From positions 124,001 through 188,000 of the forward strand of contig JAHEWK010000017.1 in NCBI GenBank assembly GCA_020740775.1: 64,000 bases of DNA, read 5' to 3'. A program made the position numbers and the translations under genes. This stretch comes from Ilyonectria destructans (Eukaryota > Ascomycota > Sordariomycetes > Hypocreales > Nectriaceae). The notes beneath the pieces were generated by a model. That model saw only the letters and a list, made by a program, of their open reading frames with translations. It did not search any database and had not been told where the DNA came from. This document shows, piece by piece, positions 43,347 to 55,796 of this stretch (positions are counted from its first letter, which is position 1; each line of letters begins with the position of its first letter).

Positions 43347-44539
43347 TTAGATAATCCCAGGAGTTAAGTTATCCAGGCTTCTACTGACTTTGTGATGACC
43401 GAATTGCCTTTTATCCTTGCACTCAATGAAAGGAGCCAGGTCCTTTCGTAAGCTAAAGGTCGGCCCGACCTGTACCGCCCTGGGATTTTCCTTGGTAAGC
43501 AGGGAGTCGGTCAGAAATGTATGGGTGAACCCAGGATCAAATTTATAGACAGACTGAATCTTAACCACCTCATCTTTATGTAGGCCAACCGACAAACCCT
43601 CAGTATAGTATTGCCCTTTAGGTCCTCAACCGTTCTACCTCCCATAATCGGGAAGACGTAGAATGTATATGGGAGAGCATATACCAGGGAACTTAAACTA
43701 CATCAGTCTTATTTTCAGTAGCAATATCCTCGAGAACAGGGAATATTAGCTTATCCCGCACCGACAGAGGGATGAAACTACATCCAGTATTGTCCTTCTC
43801 TCGCTCCTTAAATCCTTCAGCAGTCTGAAAACAACCTTAGTTTAGCACGCCATAAGGTGCAATACCATACCCTCATTGCGGTAGTAAGGGTTGATATCGC
43901 GTTCCATATCTCTCATTACGGCATTCCGCATTCCTTAGCAGATAACAGATTGTCGAAGTCGTAATCGCGGGCATACTGGTTCGCCTAGGCTACCGCCCAG
44001 ATAGTAGTATCAGAAACCGCCAAGTTTAACACCTTGCCACAAAGTACGAGCTCTCTGAGAGAATTCATAAGCTCTGGGATGGAGGTGGCATAATCCCACC
44101 AGTGGATATATGGAATATCGACGTAGCTGGTTTGGAGCTTCTTTAAGGATGCCTCCAAAGATAGCTTTATAGACTTAGAGCCATTCCCCATATAGTTGGA
44201 GAAAATCTTGGTGTCTTTAGATTTACCCATGTAAAGCGTCGAGAACTTGGTAGCAAGCACCACCTTGTCCCTATTGTCGCGGGATGCCATCCATTCACCC
44301 AACCACTCCTCTGATTCACCATCGTAGTATCTATTAGCTGTATCAATGCAATTGCCTTCCTGAGAGTAAAAGTGGTTGAGGATCCCAAAGGCCGTTTCCT
44401 TAGAACATTCACCGTCGCGCTCTTTACCAGATTCGCCGAAGTTCATAGAGCCGGGACATGGTGGAGATACGTGAACAGAGGCCAGCGGCGCAAGCTGACG
44501 GTGGCGGAAGAGGAGTGAGGTCTTGTCGAAAGAAGGCAT
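43347..44539 (-). pseudogene. Aldo-keto reductase (norsolorinic-acid-reductase/aryl-alcohol-dehydrogenase type), RIP-decayed
   Basis: The 5' part is in good frame from 44539: SMNFGESGKERDGECSKETA, FIDTANRYYDGESEEWLGEW (catalytic Tyr region) and KVVLATKFS. Next come KLQTSYVDIPYIHWWDY and KVLNLAVSDTTIWAV, where the frame ends. Beyond this, pieces in several frames continue the family order: NQYARDYD, AMRDMERDI-like, VFPIMGGRTVEDLKG (the cofactor-binding loop) and YKFDPGFTHTFL near 43500. Stops are mostly TAA/TAG. The family reduces aryl aldehydes or polyketide intermediates. This copy cannot be functional. Confidence 0.82.
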
Positions 44540-44574
44540 TCTAGTGAATAAAACAATGATCTGATTGTTTTACA

Positions 44575-45384
44575 GTGCAATCAAGTCAATTGAAGCATCA
44601 AAGATGTCTCCTGTCTTTACTCAGGCTAGGTGTTTCGCTGACTATTAAGACCGTCAAACCGGATGTTCCATCAGGGCCCTTACGTCATAGACTTATTATA
44701 TTACTTGAGTCACTTGCGCGTGGTCACCCAGTGGTGGCTTTTGCTGACCAGCGGCCTGCAATCATCCCGTCTTGGTGCCGCCTGGTTAAAGATCCACTCT
44801 GCGCTGGAAAACCGACGCGCGAGCATGTTTTCGCTGACGCCAAGACATTTCAGGCAATCCACAATCCTATCACATGCAGAAGAGTGATGAACTGTGGATC
44901 ATAAGAGCCACGCATCAGCAAAAATACAGGCCATATTAAGTGACTGGCTTGATAAGCGAGTTGTTAATTACGGATGGGGTGGGGGAGACTCTGGATGAAG
45001 AACAAATTCATAATAATACTGATTGGTAGCCTCAGCTAAATAACGCCAACTGCTGGGTTATATTCAGCCCAATCTTTCGCCAAGTATGTACCTCTCTTGT
45101 TGTTTTCCTTTAATTGATATACTTCCCGAACAGTCTTGGCATTAGTCACGCAGGGCCTGACTCCGCTACTAACCAATACAACCAAGAGATGTCGCGAAAT
45201 TGTCTGGAAATTGGCCGTCGCTAATATTACCATAACAGAGCGGCATGTCTCCACCGTAAATAAAATCGGCCGATATTCTAGGCAGAAATCCAACTTCTCC
45301 GCTCTATTCTCCCCCCTCTTCTACTTCTCTTCTATAATACGGAATTCGTTTGTCAATAAGATGTAAATTCTACAGACGGTGCGC
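44575..45384. other. No gene recognised
   Basis: Short frames only. Some may be remnants (for example GPLRHRLIILLESLARGHP at about 44670), but no family is evident. Confidence 0.35.
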
Positions 45385-46689
45385 TACTGTGCCCGCTGTG
45401 GCTGGGCAGAGTTCAAGAGCCTATGCCTTTCCGTCAGATTGGTCTTTCTTATCGTGCTGCCTTTCGCAGGTTTCACCATACTGCTCGGATTCGTGCAGGG
45501 ACTTATCTTCGGCCTATAGTACATGCGGGACATGCAGCAGAACGCCCACTTACTTCTATTGAATGCTGTAACAGTCAAGTCATACAGCTGGTTTGGTGTG
45601 TCTGGTGGGCGAAGCTGGCTTGATAAGAAACAAGCCCCATTTCACATACAACAGCTCCACAATCCTCTTGACTGGCATAAGAAATTGGGACTTGACCGAC
45701 CCAAGGGCTGGCAGACTGAAGGTGCTGAGAATCTGGCAAGTCTAAAGAATTTATATCGTCGGCGGCTTGGTGCCTCTCAAAAGCCTTTAGACCATTGGAT
45801 CTACGCTTCGCCACAGTCAAAACCCTTAAATAAGAATGTCGAATTTGTTGACCTATGGGATCAAGCTTTTCTCAAGCTCCTTCGTCACAGAGATAAATAT
45901 GAGGTTTTGCGCCGAGCAAACTTTCATTACCTGGCTTGCCCTACGAGCTTCCTATGTAATGCTTGGCGGGTGACTGGCCCAGCACTACTTCATTTCAGCA
46001 CGGAGACCATCCCAGAGAACAGCACTGCAACTCGGGTATCGCGGAGAAGGAACCAAAAGCCAATGTACGAGCCTGTATCTGTCCGAGTGTTTGAATTACC
46101 GCTGCGGGAACTAGTTATCCCAGGCGTCTTCCCAAGCTACCTCGAACAAATAAGGGTCATTACAACAAGTAATTCAAGATTCTGGACTTCCAAATGCACG
46201 CACTCGGACTTTGATTAAATGATTGGTCAGTGCAAAAGGATATCCAAGAGACTGGAAAGGGCGTACCCGTGGACATATGGCGCGCTAGTTAAGGTAGAGG
46301 ATAAGTAGACCAAGGTTTGGGCTATAGAGGATATAGCATTAATCCTCTACAGCCGAGTCGTTTCTACTGCTCTCTCAGCGGTACCAATTATACTTGGCAC
46401 TCAATTATGGGAAAACATCTCAAGATGTTACTGGAATTCGAAGGAAGAGAATAATAGCACAGATACTGCTGAGATAGACCCTGTAGCTCAAACACTTCAG
46501 CACTTTCTTAATGTCTTGGGCGATGAGCATAAAGAGAAGTTCAGACAGACCACAAAAGGACGAAGGCTTTTAGAAAGGATTGAGAGTGGTCTAGAAAACA
46601 AAGAGTGGAATACTAGAGATGAAGTCTTGGGTGAGATTGTTGATGCAATAGGAGGAGATAGGAATAGAAAGGTGAAGGGTCGTTGGTGA
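45385..46689 (+). pseudogene. Unknown membrane-associated protein gene with three RIP-type stops
   Basis: One reading frame stays coding-like for about 1.3 kb and is broken only by TAG near 45514, TAA at 46216 and TAG near 46309. It opens with YCARCGWAEFKSLCLSV and a strong transmembrane segment (LVFLIVLPFAGFTILLG). It then has a soluble part rich in aromatic and basic residues (NPLDWHKKLGLDRPKGW, DKYEVLRRANFHYLACPTS). It ends with WAIEDIALILYSRVVSTAL and an acidic tail (TLQHFLNVLGDEHKEKF). With the stops read through it would be about 430 residues. I do not recognise a family. The even, single-frame stops point to RIP rather than random decay. Confidence 0.6.
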
Positions 46690-46980
46690 TTATCTATATA
46701 AAGCAAGGCTATTACCCGGGTCAAACTGTTTATAAATGCTAGTCCAAGTAGTAGAATCCTGCTACTTATCCGCAATGTCCAAAAACTCAGCGATACCACA
46801 AGCACTATTAATTGTCAGCTATCGTTCTGTGCCAGAGCTTTTTGGGATCAACCATAGGGCAACTCACAGGCTCCAGCAGTCACTATATACGAGACAGGAT
46901 CCTAAAGACAGTCTGTATTGCTGCAAGATGCGTCTAGGACTCTGGATTAAGCTAGAGGCTGATTCCCAAGCTCAGTAGTA

Positions 46981-47860
46981 ACAGCAGAAATACAGTAACT
47001 GAGACTTAAGTTACTAATCAGTTCAGCACTAGCTTCAGGCTATACTCTCTATAGTGCAGGTTAAGAAAACTATTTTAAGCCAGCTAAGTATATTCTAGTT
47101 TTAATTAAGGGTTTAAAAAGTATATATATAGTAGGGAGTAAATAAGTAGGAAGGTATAGAGTTAAAAGCTGAGGAAAAGATTACAGTAAGTAAGTAAGAA
47201 AAAGTATACTAATAGATAAAAATATAGAGAGAATAAAATTTAAAAAAAAAAGAATCTTTTTATTCTTCTATATAGAGCTAAAGTAGATTAAGCTAAACTA
47301 GAAAAATCCTTAATTTAATTTTTAAATTTATATTTAAAATTTAAATTCAGGAATTTCTTAAGTTAATTTAATAGAGAAAAAGTTCTTATTAATTAAATTA
47401 AGAATTTCTAGATAAAGTTAATAAGGAAAGAATCTCTATTTAAATTTTTAATCTAAATTTAAAAATTAAATTAGGAATTTCTAAACTAAATTAAATAAGA
47501 AAACCTCTTAATTAATTTTCTAAGATTAATTAAACTGAAAAAGAATCTTTAAATAATTTTCTAATTAAATTTAAAAGTTAAATTAAGAATCTTAAAGCTA
47601 ATTAAATAAAAAAATAAAAGTTTACTAATTAATTTTTAAATTTAAGTTTAAAAATTATAATATTAAATTAATAAGAAAATATAGATTTTACTTATTTTTA
47701 TCTATTATTATTTAGTATAGTTATATCTTTAGCTATTTTTTATAATATATTTTTTAGTAACTTATTACCTACTTAATTATATAATTATTAGTTTCTTACA
47801 GCTTATAGCAGCCCTTAGCTGTAAATAGAACTGGAGATAAATTAGGTTAGAGCCTAAGGG
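46981..47860. other. AT-rich RIP-type block, left flank of the retrotransposon
   Basis: Nearly pure A/T sequence with no coding frames; probably an older degraded transposon. No boundaries could be set. Confidence 0.5.
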
Positions 47861-47888
47861 AGGTTATATACAGTTCCGTATATAACCT
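47861..47888. repeat. Perfect inverted repeat beside the retrotransposon insertion site
   Basis: AGGTTATATAC, 6-nt loop, GTATATAACCT, ending 2 bp before the target-site duplication of the copia element. Confidence 0.6.
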
Positions 47889-47895
47889 AAGGAAA

Positions 47896-48154
47896 TATCG
47901 GATTAATATAATTCTATCTGTAGAGTCTAACAGTTTAAATAGAAAGTCTTATTATATAGAGAAATATACAATTAGATAAAGTAAAATAGCTTAATTAAAT
48001 TAATAATAATTACAATCTTATTAATAAGAATCTACCTTCTTAATTAATTATATTTATAATAATCTTTATTACAGTAAGGGATTTTCCTCTATTATAGTCT
48101 TAGTAACTTCTACTTCTTTAGTTACCCTCTAGCTTTAAATCCCTCTATCTGATA
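47896..48154 (-). repeat. LTR (3' LTR in element orientation)
   Basis: 259 bp, about 90% like the LTR at 53278. It is bordered outside by GGAAA and inside by the probable polypurine tract. Confidence 0.88.
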
Positions 48155-51100
48155 TACCCCTTCAGTTAAAGCTGTAATTACAGCCTTTAACTATAAATTC
48201 CTTAATATCTTAAGTTATATAAAGGGGTAAAAATAATATATAATAGGAAATTAAACTATTAATTTATAAAAAGAGAGATAAAAATTACTAAAAGAGATAG
48301 TAATAAGTAATTTAGTAAATTAAACTGCTAAGTTATTTAGTACTAATTCTATTAGTAGACTCTATTATATTTTAATAATAGGAAATTAGGGTATAAAAAG
48401 ATATTAAATTAGGTTATTATCTTAAGACTTTTAAAATCTAATTAAAATTAAAATACTGCCTCTATTAAGTTATTAAGCTATTATCTATTAATAAGCTTAT
48501 TAATTATATCTATAAGCTCTAACTGCTATATAAAGATATTAAAAGCTATATTTATAAGAGTCTTTATTAGACTGTCTGTAATTATCTTTTTAATAGATAT
48601 ATAAAATACTAAAATAGTCTCTTTTCTAGCTTCTTAATATAATTAGTAATTATAGATATTAATATACTGTAGCTATATATTAAGCTAATTAAGCTACTTA
48701 ATTATAAGCTTAATTATCTATTAATTATTATATTAAATTTATATTCCTTTAGTAGTCTTAAGGTTAAAATTAAGCTTCTTAAGTAGCTATCTGAGGAATA
48801 TACCTTCTTTAGCTACTTATAATAAAGCTAGTAATTTTACTTTAGTAGTTAATATTATAACTGTAGCCTGCTTATTTACTCTCTATTTAATAATCCTACT
48901 GAATAGCTTTATAATATAAACTTATAAGCTCTTACAGTTAGAAAGATTATTAGTAAAAAAGATATTACTTACTACTTTAAAGTTATTTTCTCTGCTAAAT
49001 TAAAAAGTAAGACTATAATTAGTCTAAAGGTAAAAAAGGATTTAATTAGCAGCCTTATAATACTTTAGGCTAGAATTCTAATTATAATAGACTAACTATA
49101 AGATTATAAAGATAATATTTAATCTTATAATAATAGTAATATATAGAATTAAGCTGATTTTATATTAGTAGCTTTATATCTTAGTAATTATAGTTTTACT
49201 CTTATAGTATAGAAGCTTTACTATTATTATTAGAATTTAGGCTTTACTTTCTATATCTAGAAAAGATATTAAATTAGTAATTTTAAGAGTATACTTAAAT
49301 TGGAATAATTATATCAGTTTTTTCTTTTAGTTATAAAGAATTAAAATCCCTAGGAATTACTATAAGTTATACCTACTAGTTATTATATAATATAACTGCA
49401 GCTTATATATCAGTTTAATTACTTCTTCAGCTTATTACTTCTAGAAGATTAAGATAATATTATTAATATAATAGAAGATAATAATTCTATTTCTTATTAT
49501 ATAATAAAGTTTATAAGAAATTACTTTAAAATCTAATTTCTTTAGTATACCTTTTAGCTTCTTCTACTAAAAAAGAGGTAATTCTTATAGTCTATAGAGT
49601 TTTATTTATAAGTAGGATTTTCTTAGTATTTCTTAAGTCTAATAGCAGCCTTATAAAGATCTTTCTTTTTAATAGGGTATTAATAAAGATATTAATAGTA
49701 TTATACTATATAAGCTTAAAGTTAAAATAAGCAGTAATAATAATAAGAGTTTAAAATAACTTTCTAGCTAGAGTAAAGATATAGATTTCCTTAGTACTTA
49801 TAATCTATTAATTGCTATATATAATAAGCTTTATTTTATACTTTATAAAGTAGCTATTTCTATCTATTTTATAAATATAGATCTATATATAATTAAGAAT
49901 TTATATTAAGGCTGCTTATTCCTTAAGAATTTTAATTTATAATTCTATCTTTTTATAACTTTAAAGGTATAATTCTTCTATCTTTTTAAAGAGATTACTA
50001 AGGGGGTATTCTTCTAGCTTACTATAATAATAAGAGAGTAAGAGTAAGTTTCTTATATATATTCAATCTATTAAATTAAATTATTATAGTGCCTACTATA
50101 GTAGATAGTATAATCTTACTCTATTAATTGACTTATCTTAATATATATTTATTAAAGTAATTAAATAGTCAGTAGAGAAAGCTACTTATTAAAAAATCTC
50201 TTTCTACAGTATATAAATAAGATATTTATATAATAAGAATAGTAATTCTAATATCTCTACTTCTATAATTAACTTTACTAATAATACTGCTAATAGTAAC
50301 TTCTATAGAGTTAGATATAGAGTCTTAGAGTCTTTATTAATACTATCTTTTACTATATTATTCTATTATCTTTTTAAAATATTATAGCTATAGCCTACTT
50401 TATTAGCAGTATAAATATTATTATTCTTATAGAAGGAAGTTATTTAGTTTTTATTTTTATTTTAAATTTAGTTATTATTTTATTTTTATTCTAACTGGAA
50501 TTTTTTATCTTTAATTTTATCTAATAAAAATAAGATATTAGCTTTCTTAATATAAAAAAAGTTATTCTTAAATTTATCTATACTTTTTAGAAAGATTTCT
50601 TTCTTATTAAAGAGGATATATCTTATAGAGATAATCTTATTTAATAGAGAGTTCTAAATATAGTAGATATTAGTAAATTTATAGCTAATAAGATACCTAA
50701 TAAATACCTTTAAATCTAGCTTATAAAGATATTAAGTTTTTCTTTAAGCTGTAATTATTATAGTATAGACTTTATATCTATAGATATATAGATAATTTAA
50801 GTTTAGCTTTTAGTCTTTAATAATAATATTATTATAATAGGCTAGAAATATATAAAATCAGTTATATAGAGACTTCTAATTAAATATATATCTAGATATA
50901 TAATTATAAAGATATCTTACTATACTATAAGTTTCTTACTAAAAGTCCTCTAAAAGGTAGACTTTATACCTTATAGAATAGACTTTAGTCTTTATTGCCC
51001 CTCTAAATCTCTTTATACCTCTATTTTAAGCCTGAGTTTTAAATACTAAAAGCTTAATTAAAATACCTTCTTTTTTAAGTATTATACTAATAGCCTTCTT

Positions 51101-53277
51101 TATTCTTATAATCTTATTATTATACTTAAAGACTTATAGCTTAATTTAATATAAATATTTAAAAGAGGTTAAAATTATCTTAAAGATTATAATAAGAAAC
51201 TTTACTATATAATTCTAAAGGTAAAATTCCTAAATATATTCTAATTAATAATTAGTAATAAGTATTAAGCTATTAAAGCTTTTAGTATTCTTAATAAGGT
51301 AGATAAAATTAATAGCTAGCTATAGGCTAAATTCTTTATTATATAATCTTAAGGCTTATAAGATTTAATATATTATCTTTATTAATATACAGTCTTAATA
51401 TTTAATAGTTATTAGACTTTTAATTTTTATATCTATAGAGCTATTAACTAGCTAATTTAAAGCTTTAAATTTTAAATAATCTAATTATAGATATTATTAG
51501 GTTGCTATTATCTTATTTATTTTCTTATAATATAACTAAATATAGAAGGTATAGCCTTATAAAGTTAAATTAAAATTAATATTTTTAATAATATATTAGT
51601 TATAGCAGTTAATTAAATTATAGATAATATAGTTATAGTAATCTTAAAGGGTATTATTTTCTAGCCTTTAATTCTATTAAATACTATACCTTTAAAGCTT
51701 CTATAGTAAGATAATATTATAAATAAAATCCCTATAGTAAGCTATATTATAGAGGTATAGCTATCTCAGTTTCTTATATAGTATTAAGGTTATCTTTATA
51801 GTAATATTACTATAGGCTATAACTGGAATCTTCTATATTTCAGTATAAATAAAGTTAAAAAAGCTAGTAGCTATAAAATTAATAAAATAAGATTTATTAT
51901 TAAAGATATACAATATTATTCTGGAATTAAGAATTATTAATTTTCTTAGTAGGTATAAAAAAGCTGAAAATACTATTTTTTCTACTGTCTTAAGAGTAGC
52001 TTAAAAGATTAAAATTACTAGTAGAAAAGCTTAAGTTATTTTAACTTTTTAAAAAAGTTACTTACTTAAGAAATCTTCTTTAGCTTTTAATTTAATTTTT
52101 AGCTTCTTAATTTTATTATAAAAAGAGATATTAAAAATAAGATTTTAATCTATAGTTCTTTTTATAGTAGAAGTTTTATACTATTAGGCAGAAGTCTTCT
52201 TTTTAAAAAGGTAGTAATAAATAGAAAGAGTATAATATTACTTATATATTCAGTAGGTCCTTCTAAAGAAGCCTAATCTTTCTTTATTTAAAGTCTCTTT
52301 AGATTTAAGCTTCTAGAAAAAACTTTTCTTTTTTAGCAGTAGGAAATTAGCTTTTTTTCTATTAAGAGATAGCTTATTTAAGCTATTACTGCTTTAGCTG
52401 TAAAAGATACCTTCTTACTTAACTCTATAAACTCTCTTTTTCAGCTAAGGTATACTTATTATTTTAAGCTATATTCAGTTAGTAATCTCTCTATAGATAA
52501 GAGAGTTATTTCTAATAGAAGTAGCTAGCTCTATCTTTTAAATCTTTAGCTTATACCTAAGAAAAGATTTAATTAGCCTTTAGAGCAGTAAATACTATAG
52601 TATAACTTTCTTTATAAGAGGAAGATTTAAAATTAATATCTTATATATAATATTCTTAAATTTCTTTATCTACTTTAAGAAATCCTTAGGAATTTTAACT
52701 GCAGTATAAAAGAAGTTATTTTAAGTATTAGTAGCTAAACTTTAAGTTAAATAGTTATCTCCTTTAATAGCCTACTTAAGATTAAGATATTAAATCTTAA
52801 GATTTTTATTAGAGTTATAATTTACCTCTTTAGTTTTAATTTTAATAGTAATTTTAATTTAGTTTTTTTAAATATATAATATTTTAGGTTTTAAACTTAA
52901 AGTTATCTATATCTATTTTATAGATAAATATTAGATATTTATTATATTTAGTAGAGATTTAAATAGCTATAGCTAACTCTTTTTTTTATTTATATTCTTT
53001 TAATAGAAAAAAAACCTAAAGTTAGTTATATTAACCTACTTATAAAGACTAATAGATTAAAATTATTAAAATTAATATAATCCTAAAGAAGTAATATTTT
53101 TATCTTTAAAATAAATAATTCCTTTTATTTTAGCTAGTTAGCTAGACTATTTAAAATAAACTTTTAATTCTTAAAAATTAAAAAGATTAATATCTTTATA
53201 TTAGTTACTTTATTTAATTTTATAGGGACTTTTCTTTATAGTTATTTAAAGTTAATTAAAATAGTCAGACTCTTAAT

Positions 53278-53536
53278 TATCAAATTAATATAATTCTATC
53301 TATAGAGTCTAACAGTCTAAATAGAGAGTCTTATTATATAGGGAAATATATAATTAGATAAAATAAAATAGCTTAATTAAATTAATAATAATTACAACCT
53401 TATTAATAAGGATTTACCTCCTCAATTAATTATATTTATAATAACCTTTATTGCAGTAAGGGATTTTCCTCTATTACAGTCTTAGTGACTCCTGCTTCCT
53501 TAGTTACCCTCCGGCTCTAGATCCCTCTATCTAACA
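53278..53536 (-). repeat. LTR (5' LTR in element orientation)
   Basis: 259 bp, same length as its partner and GC-richer at its outer end (..TTAGTTACCCTCCGGCTCTA..), so less mutated. It is bordered outside by GGAAA. Confidence 0.88.
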
Positions 53537-53541
53537 GGAAA

Positions 53542-54080
53542 TCCCAGGGAAATATTAGGAGCTTCCCGCAGTGGAATTCCTTAGAAAGAGATAGAGATTA
53601 TAGAATTAATTAAGAGACTAATTAGTTGGACCTGCGTATATTACTTTCCCATATTAAGATAAGGATATACCATTAATAATTTATATATTATATTACCTTA
53701 TTAATAATAATTTATTTTAATAGATTATTTTACTATATTTAGCTAGTTACTAAAAAAAGATAAATAGATTTCTTTATATAAAGATATTTCTATTAATAGT
53801 TTTAAAGATAAAAAGAAAATAAAAAAGATATTAAAACTTATAAATATTTTAAATAAGTATAAAAGTTATTAAAATACACTCTTTAAATCCTAATATCTAA
53901 TTATTATATAGTATCTTCTATATTTTACTAATTTCTTCTAACTCTTTATTAAAATCTACTTCTTTATTTAAATTTAGACTTAAATCTAATAGATTATATA
54001 TAAAGCTAAAAGTACTTAACCTAAAGAACCTTTAGAATTTAATTTCTTATAAAATAAGCTTAAAATTAAAAAGATCTATT
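53542..54080. other. AT-rich RIP-type block, right flank of the retrotransposon
   Basis: No coding frames. It changes sharply at about 54085 to the GC-normal coiled-coil fragment, marking an edge of a degraded element. Confidence 0.5.
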
Positions 54081-54093
54081 ATATAGTGTTAAC

Positions 54094-54552
54094 GATACGC
54101 AAGATAAGGCTCAAGCCGCGCGAGATACATTGGAGCAGTTTGAAAAGCATTTGGATGCAGGAGGAGGCTATGGGGAGCAAGGGTGTATCTCTTGGTTTCA
54201 GCCCCGCTTCATTTACAAACGAGACTCTGGCGACGACGACGTCAAAGCAGACCAAGTTGATGATGATGGGAAGAGACTGAAAAACGCACCCGCAGACTTT
54301 CAAGCTCTCGTCGACAAGGCCTCTTCTCTCTCAGAGGCTCTGCTCAGCGAGTTTGTCAAGGCACGTGCGGCGCAGCGAGACGAGATGCGGCAGAAGATGG
54401 AGACGCTGCAGCACGACGAGGGCGAAGCGCTTGCGGAGCTGACCAAGGTGGAGGCCGAAGCTGGGAAGCTGCAAGAGCTCGCTAGGTTGAGGGATAGTCT
54501 ATGCAAGGTGGAGGTAGAGCATCTACAGTTAATCCAGACATGTGAAAAATGA
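54094..54552 (+). pseudogene. 3' fragment of a coiled-coil protein gene
   Basis: From the edge of the AT-rich block one frame runs to a stop at 54552. It contains DTLEQFEKHLDAGGGYGEQG, an acidic linker (DSGDDDVKADQVDDDGKR) and a long charged alpha-helical coiled coil (EMRQKMETLQHDEGEALAEL, VEAEAGKLQELARL). No start ATG exists in frame, so the gene's 5' part has been lost to, or replaced by, the AT-rich block. Normal GC content shows this part escaped RIP. The family is not recognised. Confidence 0.55.
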
Positions 54553-54873
54553 CGGAACCATACCCAGGGAGTGCTGGTGCTCCTCCCGTGCCTGTGTCCC
54601 TACGGTAGCCTAGACGTGCCTGCATCCTGCGACAATTGCAATTGTATGACGAGACCACCCAAACTTACCATAGGAGATAGGCTCCTCCTCTCCAGAACAA
54701 GGAGACAGACGGATTGCACAGGTCTATGAATCGGACATCTGTTGTTTCTGTCTTAACAACGATTCTACCTGGCAGTGCAGCCATGTCCACCCACGTAGGA
54801 GGGTGACCTGAAGCTTTTACGGGCGTAGGCGACAGGTGTGGAGAGCTCGTCAGCACAAAGTACAATTTGGGAG

Positions 54874-54980
54874 CAAAGTGGGGTTGGGAGGATTTGAATA
54901 ATCCAATCAAAGCGTTTGGGAGCAGAATTTTGAATGCTCCCAAAGCTTTTGATTGGCTATATGCCCGAGGCCCCACTTTG
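54874..54980. repeat. Interrupted hairpin of ~105 bp
   Basis: The inner stem pairs 54903-54924 (CCAATCAAAGCGTTTGGGAG..) with 54935-54956 (..CTCCCAAAGCTTTTGATTGG). The outer arms CAAAGTGGGG and CCCCACTTTG pair again at 54874 and 54971. Confidence 0.7.
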
Positions 54981-55303
54981 ACCTCATTGCCTCAGTATAT
55001 ATGAACCCTACCCCCTCTATAGCTTGAGCTATCTCTTGTTGAATTAGAGGCATGTTGAAACACCAGGGCTCCAGAGAGTTACGTGAGAGACCCGGGGGTC
55101 TCGGGGCGTAGCCTGAGGCGAGCTGGCCCCTTAGAGGAACAGATACGCAATACACACACACATGTTCAAGGTCATCAAGTGGTCACATAAGCTATCCAAC
55201 AACTACACCGGAGTGAGTTCGGGATTGTGTGTTAGGTGAAAAAGTGAGCACGTTGTGGTTCTGCCAGTTGTGACCGCCTGGTCCCAACCTGGGCCGTGAC
55301 ACT
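54981..55303 (+). other. LTR-like, GC-normal segment
   Basis: Has a TATA-like CAGTATATATGAACC near 54994 and a pyrimidine/purine-rich leader. It ends in CCTGGGCCGTGACA before an AT-rich stretch. This is how a gypsy-type LTR with degraded interior would look, but the 5' end and a partner LTR were not found. Confidence 0.3.
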
Positions 55304-55796
55304 TGGGCTTAATTAGATAATAATATGACTGGCGTTCTTATAGATCTTTCTTATTTACTTAACTTATTAACTCTGTTTTAAGATATCCCCCTAGTTAATA
55401 TAAATATAATTAACTTAGAGGATTCAGTCTTTATTAGTAAGTCTTAAGAAGTCTAAAGCTCTATTTAAATTATCTTTAATAAGTATTATTTTATTATTAA
55501 CTGTAATTTCCTGTTTTTTTAATATATTATCCTAAGTATATAATAAGGCCTTATAAGTACTTTTTACCTATTTAAGAGATATTTTAATAAGGCTGTATAA
55601 AACAGAGCCTATAAAACCTTATAAAAGTAGAGAAGCTAAATTATATTTAAAAAACTGAATAACTTATACTTAAATAATATTATTTAGTATATAAGAGTAT
55701 AAGTAAATAATAGCAACTATATACTTAAGTAAAGAGGTAATAAGAGCTAAAAAGAGAATTTAGGCTTTATTATTTACTTAACTGGACTGCAGTGAA
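55304..55796. other. AT-rich RIP-type stretch
   Basis: No coding frames. Likely transposon interior, in keeping with the LTR-like segment on its left. Confidence 0.4.

Larger units (their letters stand above)
47896..53536 (-). mobile_element. Complete but RIP-degraded Ty1/copia LTR retrotransposon
   Basis: Two 259-bp LTRs bound a 5,641-bp element, with GGAAA duplicated immediately outside (47891-47895 and 53537-53541). Canonical TG..CA ends are altered to TA..TA and TA..CA by C-to-T/G-to-A changes. The element runs on the minus strand. Integrase C-terminal traces appear near 51080-50860 (LLVFKTQA, NRGIKRFRGAIKTK, YLYNYISRYIF), matching the copia order KTPAQNG..GVIKEK..YLLNRTP. Reverse-transcriptase traces appear near 49690-49420 (ILLINKTLYRLR, matching KLNKALYGLRQ, then a degenerate YVDD region). 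A purine run, GAAGGGG, lies against the 48155 LTR as a polypurine tract should. No frame is open, so it is dead. Confidence 0.88.

Noticed and set aside
46497..46805. Minus-strand frame with hydrophobic Leu/Ser-rich translation
   Set aside because: Antisense shadow of the acidic tail of the membrane-protein pseudogene at 45385-46689.
46981..54080. AT-rich block as a centromere or CRISPR-like array
   Set aside because: It contains a copia retrotransposon with LTRs and target duplication; there is no spacer-repeat periodicity, and the context is a fungal nuclear genome.
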